Positions 52,866 to 61,837 of a stretch of DNA of 64,000 nucleotides are shown here, one piece after another. The stretch spans positions 62,001 through 126,000 of the forward strand of contig DXZS01000017.1 of NCBI GenBank assembly GCA_019419505.1, written 5' to 3'. The notes beneath the pieces were generated by a model. It was given only the letters and a program-made list of their open reading frames with translations. It was not told the origin of the DNA and made no database searches. Position 1 is the first letter of the stretch. Each line of letters begins with the position of its first letter. A program made the position numbers and the translations under genes. The stretch is from Collinsella sp. Its GTDB lineage: Bacteria; Actinomycetota; Coriobacteriia; Coriobacteriales; Coriobacteriaceae.

Positions 52866-53149
52866 TGGGCAAGACGTATACGGCCGCTAATGGTCAGGTT
52901 GTAACGGATGAAATGATTGACGCGTGGTGCGAGTCGTACGAGCGCGGAGAGTTTCCGGATGGCGAACACACCGTTGGTGGGATCGTGCATGGACGGCCCC
53001 CGCTCTCAGGTGAGGGGACGGCAACGCTGTCGGTCAAGATTCCTCTGGGAATGAAGGAGGCCATTCGTCGACGGGCGGCTGCCGAGGGGATGACGCCAAG
53101 TGAGTTTGCCCGTGCGGCTCTGAGCGAAAAACTTCTTGCTGCCGACTGA
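52862..53149 (+). CDS. Ribbon-helix-helix antitoxin-like protein
   Basis: A 95-residue protein whose C-terminal 45 residues form a ribbon-helix-helix domain (TATLSVKIPLGMKEAIRRRAA and GMTPSEFARAALSEKL). The N-terminal half is acidic and could bind the partner toxin. It starts within the previous stop codon. It should bind DNA and repress the pair. Confidence 0.72.
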   Translation: MMGKTYTAANGQVVTDEMIDAWCESYERGEFPDGEHTVGGIVHGRPPLSGEGTATLSVKIPLGMKEAIRRRAAAEGMTPSEFARAALSEKLLAAD

Positions 53150-53212
53150 TGCCTCTGACGTGCCGATTTATAGAACCGAGGCTGTGCTCAAAAACTTTTT
53201 TAAAATTCTCGG

Positions 53213-53240
53213 TTGACCGGAACGCGTCCTTGGTTATACT
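53213..53240 (+). promoter_or_regulatory. tRNA-Phe promoter
   Basis: TTGACC, a 16-bp spacer and TATACT, about 33 bp before the tRNA. Confidence 0.75.
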
Positions 53241-53272
53241 AATCAAGCCTTGAAACAAGGCACACCTCAAAT

Positions 53273-53345
<73 letters not shown>

Positions 53346-53358
53346 CCTTGAATTGACT

Positions 53359-53386
53359 AGGACCTCTGCAAAGGGGTCCTTTTCTT
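53359..53386 (+). terminator. tRNA-Phe terminator
   Basis: AGGACC pairs with GGTCCT around a 10-nt loop, followed by TTTTCTTTT. The 250 bp from here to the GH5 gene show only a TATACT hexamer (53570-53575) that may be its -10. Confidence 0.75.
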
Positions 53387-53640
53387 TTATGTGGCCCTGG
53401 CGGAAAATGCACCCCGTTATTGAACGAGAAGGCGGGACGCGCTTTCCGGCGCTTACTTCCGACGTGTGTGCGCATCTCGGCGCACCAGCTCGTACCCGCC
53501 CGCACCAGACATTTCTCCCGCTTTTGCGCCACTTTGCAGACCGTTCGGTCGTCTGTCCGCACACGCGGGTATACTCAAAACGATACTTTTCCTATGCAAT
53601 ACGATGCAGGCTCGGCCTGCACGATTCGAAGGGGGCAGTG

Positions 53641-54702
53641 ATGGAGAGGATACTCGGCGTTAATCTCTCTGGCTGGTTTATTCCCGAGCCTTGGGTGACC
53701 CCGTCGCTATACGCGGCGACCGGTGCATCCAACGCGGCCGAGCTGCAGGAGGCCATGGGCACCGCCGCCTATAACGAACGCATGCGCCGTCATTACGAGA
53801 CGTTTGTGAGCGAGGACGATTTTCGCCGCATGGCGCAGATCGGTCTCAATGCCGTGCGCCTGCCGGTGCCCTGGTATGCCTTTGGTTCGCAGGAGTCCGA
53901 TGCGTCCTACATCTCGGTTGTCGACTACATCGACCGTGCAATTGAGTGGGCTGCTAAGTACGACATCCGCGTGCTGCTCGATCTGGCGACGGTGCCCGGT
54001 GGCCAGGGCGATTCCAATGATTCGCCCACCACGCCGGAGGCTGTTGCCGAGTGGCATTCGTCCACCAACGGCCGTCATGTCGCACTCGACGTGCTCGAGC
54101 GCTTGGCCGATCGCTACGGCGAGGCCGAGAGCCTGCTGGGCATTGAGCTGCTGGATACGCCACAGATGAGCGTCCGCAAGAGTCTCTTTACCATGACGGA
54201 TGGCATTCCGGCCCACTACTTGCGCAATTTCTATCGCGATGCCTACGAGCTCGTCCGTTCGTATATGCCCGAGGATAAGATTGTCGTCTTCTCGTCTTCG
54301 GGGCATCCCAGCGAGTGGAAGCATTTTATGCGCGGCGCCAAGTACAAGAACGTCTACATGGACCTTCACCTGTACCATTACCGCGACGAGCATGCGCTCG
54401 ACATCACGAGCCCCCGCGGGCTGACGACGGCGATTTCTCGTAACAAGCGCGAGCTTAAAGAAGCGATTTCGACTGGGTTCCCCGTGCTGGTGGGCGAATG
54501 GTCGGGTGCGGCGATCTTTGCCAACTCGTCGGTTACGCCCGAGGGCCGCAATGCCTACGAGCGCGTGTTTATCGCCAACCAGCTGGCTTCGTTTGCGCCG
54601 GCTGCCGGTTGGTTCTTCCAAACGTGGAAGACCGAGAAGCGCATTGCAGCATGGGACGCTCGCGCGGCGCTCGGTACGCTCGAACGCGGCATGATTGAAT
54701 AG
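53641..54702 (+). CDS. GH5 glycoside hydrolase-like protein with altered catalytic motif
   Basis: A 353-residue protein with the (beta/alpha)8 layout of GH5 exo-beta-1,3-glucanases, without a signal peptide. Recognisable blocks are LGVNLSGWFIPEPW, NAVRLPVPW, GIELL at 167-171 and VLVGEWSGA with the nucleophile E286. In active enzymes GIELL is followed by NEP with the acid/base Glu; here it reads DTP (D172, T173). The upstream DLH motif reads DLA. The protein may be inactive, carbohydrate-binding, or use another acid. GAAGGGGG precedes the ATG. rsmI follows by 6 bp. Confidence 0.8.
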   Translation: MERILGVNLSGWFIPEPWVTPSLYAATGASNAAELQEAMGTAAYNERMRRHYETFVSEDDFRRMAQIGLNAVRLPVPWYAFGSQESDASYISVVDYIDRAIEWAAKYDIRVLLDLATVPGGQGDSNDSPTTPEAVAEWHSSTNGRHVALDVLERLADRYGEAESLLGIELLDTPQMSVRKSLFTMTDGIPAHYLRNFYRDAYELVRSYMPEDKIVVFSSSGHPSEWKHFMRGAKYKNVYMDLHLYHYRDEHALDITSPRGLTTAISRNKRELKEAISTGFPVLVGEWSGAAIFANSSVTPEGRNAYERVFIANQLASFAPAAGWFFQTWKTEKRIAAWDARAALGTLERGMIE

Positions 54703-54708
54703 GTTGAT

Positions 54709-55587
54709 ATGACGCAAAACAGCGCCCACACGGGCAAACTCTATGTGGTCGGTACGCCCATCGGTAACCTGGGCGACCTGTCCCCGCGCGTTGGCGAGGC
54801 GTTTGCCGCCGCCGATGCCATTTGCTGCGAAGACACGCGTGTGACGTCAAAGCTGCTGATGCACCTGGGAATTTCCAAGCCGCTTGTCCGTTGCGACGAG
54901 AATGTGATCGCTAGCCGCGCCGCCGGCCTGGTCGACCGTCTGCTGGCGGGGGAGACCCTCGCCTTTGCCTCGGACGCCGGCATGCCGAGCGTGTCCGATC
55001 CCGGCCAGGCGCTGGTCGAGACGGCACGTGAGGCCGATGTGCCCGTCGAAGTTATCCCCGGGCCCTCTGCTTGCGTCACGGCGCTCGTTTCGTCCGGCAT
55101 TCCCTGTGAGCATTTTTTCTTCGAGGGCTTTTTGGGCCGAAAGCACGGCGACCGCGTGCGTCGTTTGCAGCGCCTTGCCGTGGTGCCCGGCGCACTCATC
55201 TTCTACGAGTCTCCACATCGCATCGTGGCGACGCTCGAGGCCGTGGCGGAGGTCTTTCCCCAGCGTGAGGTTGCCGTCTGCCGCGAACTCACCAAGCTGC
55301 ACGAGGAGGTCTTGCGCGGGCCCGCCGCCCAGCTCGCCGAAGAGCTGCGTGCTCGCGGCGAGGTAAAGGGCGAGATTGCGCTGGTCATCGCGCCGCCGAG
55401 CGAGGACGAGGAGGCCGGCATCGTGCCGGTTGGCGCCGCGGCAGCGGATCCCGATGAGGCCATGCGCGAGGATATCCGCGCCGCACTCGAGGAGGGGGAG
55501 CCCGCCTCTGCGGTGGCCAAGCGCCTGTCTCAGAAGTATTCGCGCCGCAAGCGCGATGTCTATGCCATGGTGCTCGATATGCAATAG
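54709..55587 (+). CDS. rsmI: 16S rRNA (cytidine1402-2'-O)-methyltransferase
   Basis: A 292-residue SAM-dependent enzyme of the tetrapyrrole-methylase fold. Signatures are LYVVGTPIGNLGDLSPR, CEDTRVTSKLL, ASDAGMPSVSDPG, VIPGPSACVTAL and FYESPHR. The C-terminal helix after about residue 240 is a common variable extension. It follows the GH5 gene by 6 bp and precedes metG, in a translation-related cluster. Confidence 0.95.
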   Translation: MTQNSAHTGKLYVVGTPIGNLGDLSPRVGEAFAAADAICCEDTRVTSKLLMHLGISKPLVRCDENVIASRAAGLVDRLLAGETLAFASDAGMPSVSDPGQALVETAREADVPVEVIPGPSACVTALVSSGIPCEHFFFEGFLGRKHGDRVRRLQRLAVVPGALIFYESPHRIVATLEAVAEVFPQREVAVCRELTKLHEEVLRGPAAQLAEELRARGEVKGEIALVIAPPSEDEEAGIVPVGAAAADPDEAMREDIRAALEEGEPASAVAKRLSQKYSRRKRDVYAMVLDMQ

Positions 55588-55656
55588 ATGGAGGATATCC
55601 AGCCCTTGCGCTAGAATCATCCCCTGTATGCAACGTTTTTCTGGAGGACAAACCCC

Positions 55657-57258
55657 ATGGATCAAAGCAAGCCTTCGTTCTTTATCACGACGCCCATCTA
55701 CTACGTCAACGCCGATCCGCACCTGGGCACGGCTTATTCCACCATCATCGCCGACGTTCAGGCTCGCTATCGCCGCTCCGCCGGCTATAACGTCAAGTTC
55801 CTGACCGGCATGGACGAGCACGGCGAGAAGGTCGCCGAGGCCGCAGCCAAGCATGGTATGACGCCGCAGGAGTGGACCGACAGCCAGGCCCCGCACTTCA
55901 AGGAGCTTTGGAGCAAGCTCGAGATTTCCAACGACGACTTCATCCGCACCACCGAGCCGCGCCAGCATCATGCCGTGCAGTACCTGTGGGAGCGCATGAA
56001 GGAGTCCGGTTACCTGTATAAGGGCAGCTACGACGGCTGGTATTGCGTGCCTGACGAGACCTACTTCACCGATACGCAGGTCCAGAAGGGCGACGAGGAG
56101 TACGGCAGCGTCGGCCAGCACCTGTGCCCCGACTGCCACCGTCCGCTTGAGCGCGTGCAGGAGGAGTCCTACTTCTTTAAGCTTTCCGCCTTCCAGGACA
56201 AGCTGCTCAAGCTTTACGACGAGCACCCCGACTTTGTCGAGCCTGCGTTCCGCATGAACGAGGTGCGCAGCTTTGTCGAGGGTGGCCTTAACGACCTTTC
56301 CGTGAGCCGCACGAGCTTTGACTGGGGCATTCAGGTCCCGTTTGACGAGGGCCACGTGACCTACGTGTGGTTCGATGCGCTGCTCAACTATATGACGGCC
56401 GTCGGCTACGGCGTCGACACCGACGAGGCGCGTGCCGAGCTGGCCTATCGTTGGCCCGCGCAGTTCCACATCGTGGGTAAGGACATCATCCGCTTCCACT
56501 GCGTCATTTGGCCCGCCATGCTCATGGCCATCGGTGAGGCCCTGCCCGAGCACGTCTTTGCCCACGGCTTCCTGACCGTGCGCAATGCCGAGACCGGCAA
56601 GGCCGAAAAGATGTCCAAGAGCCGCGGCAACGCCATCGCTCCGCAGGACGTTATCGACATGCTGGGCGTCGAGGGCTATCGCTATTACTTCATGACCGAC
56701 GTCGTCCCCGGCACCGACGGTGCCATCAGCTTCGATCGCATGGAGCAGGTCTACAACGCCGACCTGGCCAACAGCTGGGGCAACCTTATCTCGCGTTCGC
56801 TCAACATGAGCGGCAAGTACTTTGACGGTTGCGCGCCCGCCAAGCCCGCGTCGTTCGATGCGTTCGACAACCCGCTGGCAAAGATCGCCGATGGCCTGGT
56901 CGAGCGCTACATGGCCAAGATGGACGTGCTCGATTACGGTGGAGCTAAGGACGAGGTCATGGAGCTCATCCACGCCGCCAACCACTACATCGAGGACTCT
57001 GAGCCCTGGGCGCTTGCCAAGGACGAGGCCAAGGCTGACGAGCTGGCATTTGTGATCTACAACTTGCTCGAGGCCATCCGCATCGCCGCTCACCTGCTGA
57101 TGCCGCTCATGCCTCAGACCTCTGCCGAGGCCCTGCGCCGCCTGTCCTGCGAGGACGAGGCCGCGAGTGACGACCTCAAGGGCATTTGCGCTTGGGGCTT
57201 GCTTGCCGGTGGTCAGCCCGTCGAGAAGGGCGAGCCGCTGTTCCCGCGTCTGGGCTAA
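55657..57258 (+). CDS. metG: Methionyl-tRNA synthetase
   Basis: A 533-residue class I synthetase. It has TPIYYVNADPHLGTAY (the HIGH-like motif), the KMSKS loop EKMSKSRGN and the anticodon-binding helical bundle. It ends without the C-terminal EMAP-II tRNA-binding domain. Of the zinc-knuckle cysteines, a C-terminal pair CPDC is present, while the first pair is reduced to YCVPDE. TGGAGG precedes the ATG. Confidence 0.96.
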   Translation: MDQSKPSFFITTPIYYVNADPHLGTAYSTIIADVQARYRRSAGYNVKFLTGMDEHGEKVAEAAAKHGMTPQEWTDSQAPHFKELWSKLEISNDDFIRTTEPRQHHAVQYLWERMKESGYLYKGSYDGWYCVPDETYFTDTQVQKGDEEYGSVGQHLCPDCHRPLERVQEESYFFKLSAFQDKLLKLYDEHPDFVEPAFRMNEVRSFVEGGLNDLSVSRTSFDWGIQVPFDEGHVTYVWFDALLNYMTAVGYGVDTDEARAELAYRWPAQFHIVGKDIIRFHCVIWPAMLMAIGEALPEHVFAHGFLTVRNAETGKAEKMSKSRGNAIAPQDVIDMLGVEGYRYYFMTDVVPGTDGAISFDRMEQVYNADLANSWGNLISRSLNMSGKYFDGCAPAKPASFDAFDNPLAKIADGLVERYMAKMDVLDYGGAKDEVMELIHAANHYIEDSEPWALAKDEAKADELAFVIYNLLEAIRIAAHLLMPLMPQTSAEALRRLSCEDEAASDDLKGICAWGLLAGGQPVEKGEPLFPRLG

Positions 57259-57297
57259 GACGCCGCGCGCCATATCGGCAATTCGCTGTTTAGATGT

Positions 57298-57332
57298 AAG
57301 GGCATGGCCGCAACGGTCCATGCCCTTTTGTT
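57298..57332 (+). terminator. metG terminator
   Basis: AAGGGCATGG pairs with CCATGCCCTT around a 10-nt loop, followed by TTTTG. Confidence 0.8.
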
Positions 57333-57365
57333 TCAAAACGCCGCCACCATGCTAAGGAGGCAACT

Positions 57366-58226
57366 ATGACAACTTCGCCTTTGGCAAACCCCACGGCAAC
57401 AAGGGAGCTGCTGGAGGAGTTTGGCCTTGCGACCAAGCATCGCCTGGGCCAGAACTTCCTGATCGACAACCATGTGATCGAGCGCATCTGCGAGCTTTCC
57501 GAGCTTGCGGGCGATGAGCGTGTGCTCGAGGTTGGCCCGGGCGTTGGTACGCTCACGCTTGCGCTGCTGCAGGAGGCGGCGTGCGTCACGTCTATCGAGG
57601 CCGATCCAGAGCTCGAGCCGGTGCTCGATGCCCACGCTGCCGACTATGCCAACTTTCGCTTCATTATGGGCGATGCGCTCAAGGTGACGCCGAAGCAGAT
57701 TGGGCAGACTGCCGGCGGTGAGCCCACGGTATTTGTCGCGAACTTGCCCTATAACGTGGCGGCGACGATCATTCTGCAGTTTTTCCAGACGATGCCCGCG
57801 CTCAAGCGTGCCGTCGTCATGGTTCAAAAGGAGGTTGCCGATCGCATTGCCGCAGTGCCGGGCAAAAAGACCTATGGCGGCTATACGGCAAAGCTCGGCC
57901 TGTATGCGCAGGTTACGGGTCGTTTTGAGGTGCCGCCGCGTTGCTTTATGCCGGCGCCGCACGTGGACTCGGCCGTCGTGCGTATCGACCGTGTTGACGG
58001 CGTGGTGCCCGAAGGACTCGATCGCGAATTTGTGGCACGCGTGATTGATGCTGCGTTTGCTCAGCGTCGCAAGACCATCCGCAATTCCATGAGCGCCAAC
58101 GGCTTTGCGAAGGACGTGCTCGATGCCGCCTTTGAGGCTTGCGGTATCGCACCTACCACGCGCGCCGAGACGCTCGACGTCGCCGCCTTTGTCCGCTTGG
58201 CTCAGGAGCTTTCCCATGACGCCTAA
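57366..58226 (+). CDS. rsmA: 16S rRNA (adenine1518/1519-N6)-dimethyltransferase
   Basis: The 286-residue KsgA homologue. It carries the SAM site VLEVGPGVGTLT, the N-terminal LGQNFLID and NLPYNVAATI (the NLPY catalytic motif). The C-terminal helical domain includes QRRKTIRNS. AAGGAGG precedes the ATG. tatD overlaps its 3' end by 11 bp. Confidence 0.96.
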   Translation: MTTSPLANPTATRELLEEFGLATKHRLGQNFLIDNHVIERICELSELAGDERVLEVGPGVGTLTLALLQEAACVTSIEADPELEPVLDAHAADYANFRFIMGDALKVTPKQIGQTAGGEPTVFVANLPYNVAATIILQFFQTMPALKRAVVMVQKEVADRIAAVPGKKTYGGYTAKLGLYAQVTGRFEVPPRCFMPAPHVDSAVVRIDRVDGVVPEGLDREFVARVIDAAFAQRRKTIRNSMSANGFAKDVLDAAFEACGIAPTTRAETLDVAAFVRLAQELSHDA

Positions 58227-59133
58227 TGTCGAACGCGTGACGTTTACCAAAAAGAAGAAAACGGTGGCCTGCCCGGTGCCGCTGGCACCGCTTGCCGATA
58301 CGCATGCGCATCTGCTTTCGTTCTGGGGCAAAGAAGTGCCCGAGACGCTCGTGCGCGCCAAAGCCGCGGGCGTCGACCTGTTGGTGACGATGCTCGACCC
58401 CATCGCCGACAAGCGCAGCGTGACGGACTATAGTGACTGGCTCGTGCGCGAAATTCTGCCGATGTGGGATATTCCGCAGATTAAGTATCTCGCTGGCGTT
58501 CACCCCTATGGCGCGCCGGATTATACCGACGACATTCACGCACAGGTCGTTGCCGCGCTCGATGACCCTTTGTGCGTCGGCATCGGCGAGATCGGTCTGG
58601 ACTACCACATGGATTACGACGACGACATCGCGCCGGCGCCCCACAGTGTGCAGATTGATTGCATGGCACGTCAGCTCGAAGTTGCTGTGCGTTGTAACGT
58701 GCCGGTAGAGCTGCACCTGCGGCACGAGGACTCGGATGGGGGGCGCACCTCGCACGTTGATGCGTACAACGTGCTGCGCGAGGTAGGCGTACCTCAGGCC
58801 GGTTGCGTGCTGCACTGCTTTGGCGAGGATCGAGCCACGATGGAGCGCTTTGTGGGTTTGGGCTGCTATATCGCCTATGGCGGCGCGGCCACCTTTAAGC
58901 GCAACGACGACGTGCGCGAGGCATTTGCGGTGACCCCGCTCGATCGCATTTTGTTCGAGACGGATTGCCCGTATATGGCGCCGGAGCCCATTCGTGGTCT
59001 TGAGTGCGAGCCGGCAATGATTTCTATCACGGCAAACACGCTGGTTAACGACCGTGTTGATCGCACAGGGGAGGATGCCGAGGCTATCGCGCGAGCAGCT
59101 TGGGAAAATGCCTGCAAACTTTTTCAAAAATAG
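58216..59133 (+). CDS. TatD family metal-dependent hydrolase
   Basis: A 305-residue TIM-barrel DNase/deoxyribonuclease-like protein. Metal ligands are visible in ADTHAHL, IGEIGLDYH, the later HLRHED, CVLHCFGE and ETDCPYM. The start at 58216 overlaps rsmA by 11 bp; the longer frame is not supported. Typical members process 3' ends of DNA or D-amino-acid tRNA, so I keep the family name only. Confidence 0.88.
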   Translation: MTPNVERVTFTKKKKTVACPVPLAPLADTHAHLLSFWGKEVPETLVRAKAAGVDLLVTMLDPIADKRSVTDYSDWLVREILPMWDIPQIKYLAGVHPYGAPDYTDDIHAQVVAALDDPLCVGIGEIGLDYHMDYDDDIAPAPHSVQIDCMARQLEVAVRCNVPVELHLRHEDSDGGRTSHVDAYNVLREVGVPQAGCVLHCFGEDRATMERFVGLGCYIAYGGAATFKRNDDVREAFAVTPLDRILFETDCPYMAPEPIRGLECEPAMISITANTLVNDRVDRTGEDAEAIARAAWENACKLFQK

Positions 59134-59136
59134 TTC

Positions 59137-59165
59137 TTGCGTTCGCGGTAGCGCTCCGTTATTCT
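59137..59165 (+). promoter_or_regulatory. tRNA-Leu promoter
   Basis: TTGCGT, a 17-bp spacer and TATTCT, overlapping the end of the tatD region and 12 bp before the tRNA. Confidence 0.65.
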
Positions 59166-59176
59166 AATTCCTGCAC

Positions 59177-59263
59177 GCGGGCGTGGCGGAATTGGCAGAC
59201 GCGTACGGTTCAGGTCCGTATGGGGGCAACCCCATGAAGGTTCAAGTCCTTTCGCCCGCACCA
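59177..59263 (+). tRNA. tRNA-Leu (CAG), CCA encoded
   Basis: Acceptor GCGGGCG/CGCCCGC, anticodon loop TTCAGGT (CAG), a long variable arm typical of class II tRNAs, T-loop TTCAAGT, and encoded CCA. Confidence 0.95.
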
Positions 59264-59274
59264 TTAAATGAAAG

Positions 59275-59299
59275 AGCTCCCAGCAATGGGAGCTTTTTT
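59275..59299 (+). terminator. tRNA-Leu terminator
   Basis: AGCTCCCA-GCAA-TGGGAGCT followed by six Ts. Confidence 0.85.
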
Positions 59300-59464
59300 G
59301 TTATGGGCTCATCGCGGGGACTTGAACCTGCGAAGGAGCGAGCGTAAAGAAAACGCGGAGCGTTTTTAGCGAGCTGGCGAGGGCGCCGACAGGCGGCCGA
59401 AGCCGGTGCGGATCCGCGTAGCGGATACGCGGACGTCCTTTCGCCCGCACCATTGATTGAAAGA

Positions 59465-59489
59465 GCTCCCAGCAATGGGGGCTTTTTTG
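59465..59489 (+). terminator. Second copy of the tRNA-Leu terminator
   Basis: AGCTCCCA-GCAA-TGGGGGCT with a T run; part of the duplicated segment. Confidence 0.75.
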
Positions 59490-59569
59490 TTATGGGCCTC
59501 CTGTTGGTGTCACGTGGCTGCTTCGTGCGGGTATCCTAGTGCTAACGTGTGCCTATCAGAGGAGAGACC

Positions 59570-60508
59570 ATGCTGTTGTCCGGTATTATCGCCGCTCTTA
59601 CGAGCCTTCTACTTCCCATCATCATTTTGTTGTTGCTGCTCCCCAACGCCTGCTATGTCGTTGAACAGCAGCATGCCGTGATCATCGAGCGCCTGGGCAA
59701 GTTCAATCGCATCGTCAACGCGGGCTTCCACATGAAGGTGCCCGTGATTGACCGCAAGGCCGCCACGGTGAGTCTGCGCACCATGAAAAACGGCTTCGGC
59801 ATCGATGTTAAGACCCAGGACAACGTGACTATCGGCCTTGAGGTTTCTGCTCAGTACCACGTGAGCTATGACATGGGCGCCGGCCCGGCAGATTCGGGCA
59901 TCTACAAGAGCTACTACATGCTGCAGGAGCCCGTCGACCAGATGCGCGATTTCATCACCGATGCCCTGCGCTCTTCCATCCCTGTCTACACGCTCGATGA
60001 GGTCTTTGCCAAGAAGGATGACATCGCCAAGGACGTCAACGCTACCGTGTCCGAGCAGATGGCTGCCTACGGCTTCACCCTCGTGTCGACGCTCATCACC
60101 AAAATCGCACTGCCGACCGAGGTCGAGAACTCCATGAACGACATCAACGCCGCCCAGCGCAAGCGCGCTGCGGCACAGGAGCTCGCTGAGGCAGACCGCA
60201 TCAAGCGCGTCACCGAGGCGACCGCCGAGGCTGAGGCTATGGAAAAGGCGGGCGAGGGCATCGCCAACCAGCGCAAGGCCATCGCGCTGGGTATCAAAGA
60301 TTCGCTCGAGATCATCCAGGAGACGGGAGTCGGTAACGACGAGGCCAACCAGCTGTTCATGTTTACGCAGTGGTCCGAGATGATGACGGAGTTCGCTCGC
60401 ACGGGTAAAACCTCGACAGTCGTGCTGCCGAGCGACTTCTCGCAGTCGGCATCGATGTTTGAGCAGATGCTGGCCGTCGGCAAAGTTCAAAACGGTTCGA
60501 AGGAGTAG
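59570..60508 (+). CDS. SPFH-domain (stomatin/prohibitin-like) membrane protein
   Basis: A 312-residue protein with one N-terminal membrane helix (LLLPIIILLLLLPN) and an SPFH/band-7 domain (CYVVEQQHAVIIERLGKFNRI). A helical C-terminal coiled coil rich in Ala/Glu follows (AAQRKRAAAQELAEADRIKR, given as a landmark). These proteins scaffold membrane microdomains. GAGGAGAG precedes the ATG at 59570; the in-frame ATG at 59549 is weaker. rlmH follows by 6 bp. Confidence 0.86.
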   Translation: MLLSGIIAALTSLLLPIIILLLLLPNACYVVEQQHAVIIERLGKFNRIVNAGFHMKVPVIDRKAATVSLRTMKNGFGIDVKTQDNVTIGLEVSAQYHVSYDMGAGPADSGIYKSYYMLQEPVDQMRDFITDALRSSIPVYTLDEVFAKKDDIAKDVNATVSEQMAAYGFTLVSTLITKIALPTEVENSMNDINAAQRKRAAAQELAEADRIKRVTEATAEAEAMEKAGEGIANQRKAIALGIKDSLEIIQETGVGNDEANQLFMFTQWSEMMTEFARTGKTSTVVLPSDFSQSASMFEQMLAVGKVQNGSKE

Positions 60509-60514
60509 GCACGC

Positions 60515-60985
60515 GTGAAATACACCGTCGTTTGTGTTGGCAAGCTCAAAGAGCGCTTTTGGAAGGACGCGTGTGCCGAGTACACCAAGCGCCTGGGCGC
60601 CTATGCCAAGGTGGATATCCGCGAGGTGGCCGATACCGACCCGGCCAAGGCGGGCGGCGTGGATGCCGCGCGTGACAAGGAGGGGGCGGCGATTCTTGCT
60701 GCCTTGCCGTCTCGAGCGCATGTGATCCTGCTGGCCATTGAGGGCAAAGAGCGCTCGAGCGAGGAGCTTTCGGCGCGGCTCGATGATCTTATGCTGCGAG
60801 GCAATAGCGACATAGCCTTTGTGATTGGCGGATCGGACGGCGTGAGCGATGACGTGCGCGCACGAGCCGACGAGATGCTCAGCTTTGGACGCATTACCTT
60901 GCCGCATAACTTGGCGCGCGTGGTGCTGCTAGAGCAGATTTACCGTGCCTGCAAGATCAGTCGTGGCGAGCCGTATCACAAATAG
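60515..60985 (+). CDS. rlmH: 23S rRNA (pseudouridine1915-N3)-methyltransferase
   Basis: A 156-residue SPOUT-type enzyme of RlmH length. It has ILLAIEGKERSSEELSARL (the fold marker) and the knot motif FVIGGSDGVSDDV; ITLPHNLARVVLLEQIYRA and KISRGEPYHK complete the family C-terminus. The start codon is GTG with GGAG upstream. Confidence 0.94.
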   Translation: MKYTVVCVGKLKERFWKDACAEYTKRLGAYAKVDIREVADTDPAKAGGVDAARDKEGAAILAALPSRAHVILLAIEGKERSSEELSARLDDLMLRGNSDIAFVIGGSDGVSDDVRARADEMLSFGRITLPHNLARVVLLEQIYRACKISRGEPYHK

Positions 60986-61058
60986 GTCGGCAATGCGAAA
61001 CAATGGCGTGGGACAATACCTTTCGTTTTGAGGAATGTGTCTGAAAGGACTATGCGAT

Positions 61059-61829
61059 ATGAAGATTGGATTTGTCGGTTTTGGCAATATGGCGAGCGCT
61101 ATGGCTGATGGCTGGATCGCTGCCGGTGTAACTGCGAGCGACATGTGCGCCTGCGCGGGTCGCTACGACGCACTGGTTGAGCGCTGCGAGGCGCGCGGCA
61201 TGGTCGCCTGCCACGATGCCGCCGAGGTTGTCGCCGCATCCGATATCGTGGTCGCTGCGGTCAAACCGTACATGATCGAGAAGGTATTCGCCCCGCTCAA
61301 GGATGCTCTTGCCAAAAAGGTCGTTCTGTCGGTTGCCTGGACCTGGGACAGTGCCAAGTGGGAGCAGGTCCTGTCGGGCGTCGCGCATATCTCGACGGTG
61401 CCCAACACACCGGTTTCGGTGGGCGAGGGTGTCATCGCCTGCGAGAAGTCCTCTACGCTCAACGGCGAGCAGCGTGCTGTTGTGCTCGACCTGCTCGGTA
61501 AGCTTGGCGCTGTCGTCGAGCTCGATACGAGCCTGCTGTTTGTGGGCGGCACCGTGGGCGGTTGCGCTCCGGCATTTGTTGCCATGGCGATTGAGGCCTT
61601 GGGCGACGCGGCCGTCAAGCACGGTATCCCGCGCGCCGATGCCTATCGCATTGTGAGCCAGATGGTGCTGGGCACGGCAAAGCTGCAGCTTGCGACTGGT
61701 CAGCATCCTGCGGCGATGAAGGATGCCGTATGCTCGCCCGCCGGCGCCACCATCAAGGGCGTCGTTGCGCTCGAGGACGCCGGCATGCGCAGCGCCCTCG
61801 TCAAGGCAATCGACGCAACTCTCCAGTAA
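61059..61829 (+). CDS. proC: Pyrroline-5-carboxylate reductase
   Basis: Final step of proline synthesis, NAD(P)H-dependent. The 256-residue protein has Rossmann motif GFGNMASAM, VAAVKPYM, the dimer-domain STVPNTPVSVGEG and, near the C-terminus, CSPAGATIKGVVALE (the family signature). The start at 61059 follows AAAGGAC. It is slightly shorter than E. coli ProC (269). Confidence 0.9.
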   Translation: MKIGFVGFGNMASAMADGWIAAGVTASDMCACAGRYDALVERCEARGMVACHDAAEVVAASDIVVAAVKPYMIEKVFAPLKDALAKKVVLSVAWTWDSAKWEQVLSGVAHISTVPNTPVSVGEGVIACEKSSTLNGEQRAVVLDLLGKLGAVVELDTSLLFVGGTVGGCAPAFVAMAIEALGDAAVKHGIPRADAYRIVSQMVLGTAKLQLATGQHPAAMKDAVCSPAGATIKGVVALEDAGMRSALVKAIDATLQ

Positions 61830-61837
61830 AACCGACC

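Larger units (their letters stand above)
59246..59494. repeat. Duplicated tRNA-Leu 3' end and terminator
   Basis: The tRNA 3' end and terminator region at 59246-59302 are repeated at 59435-59494 with an offset of 189 bp (shared core GTCCTTTCGCCCGCACCATT). Between them GGACTTGAACCT (59318-59329) is the exact inverse of the tRNA T-arm AGGTTCAAGTCC. The pattern suggests an excision or recombination scar at the tRNA. Confidence 0.65.

Noticed and set aside
54847..57336. 829-codon minus-strand open frame across rsmI and metG
   Set aside because: Shadow of two confidently identified genes on the plus strand.
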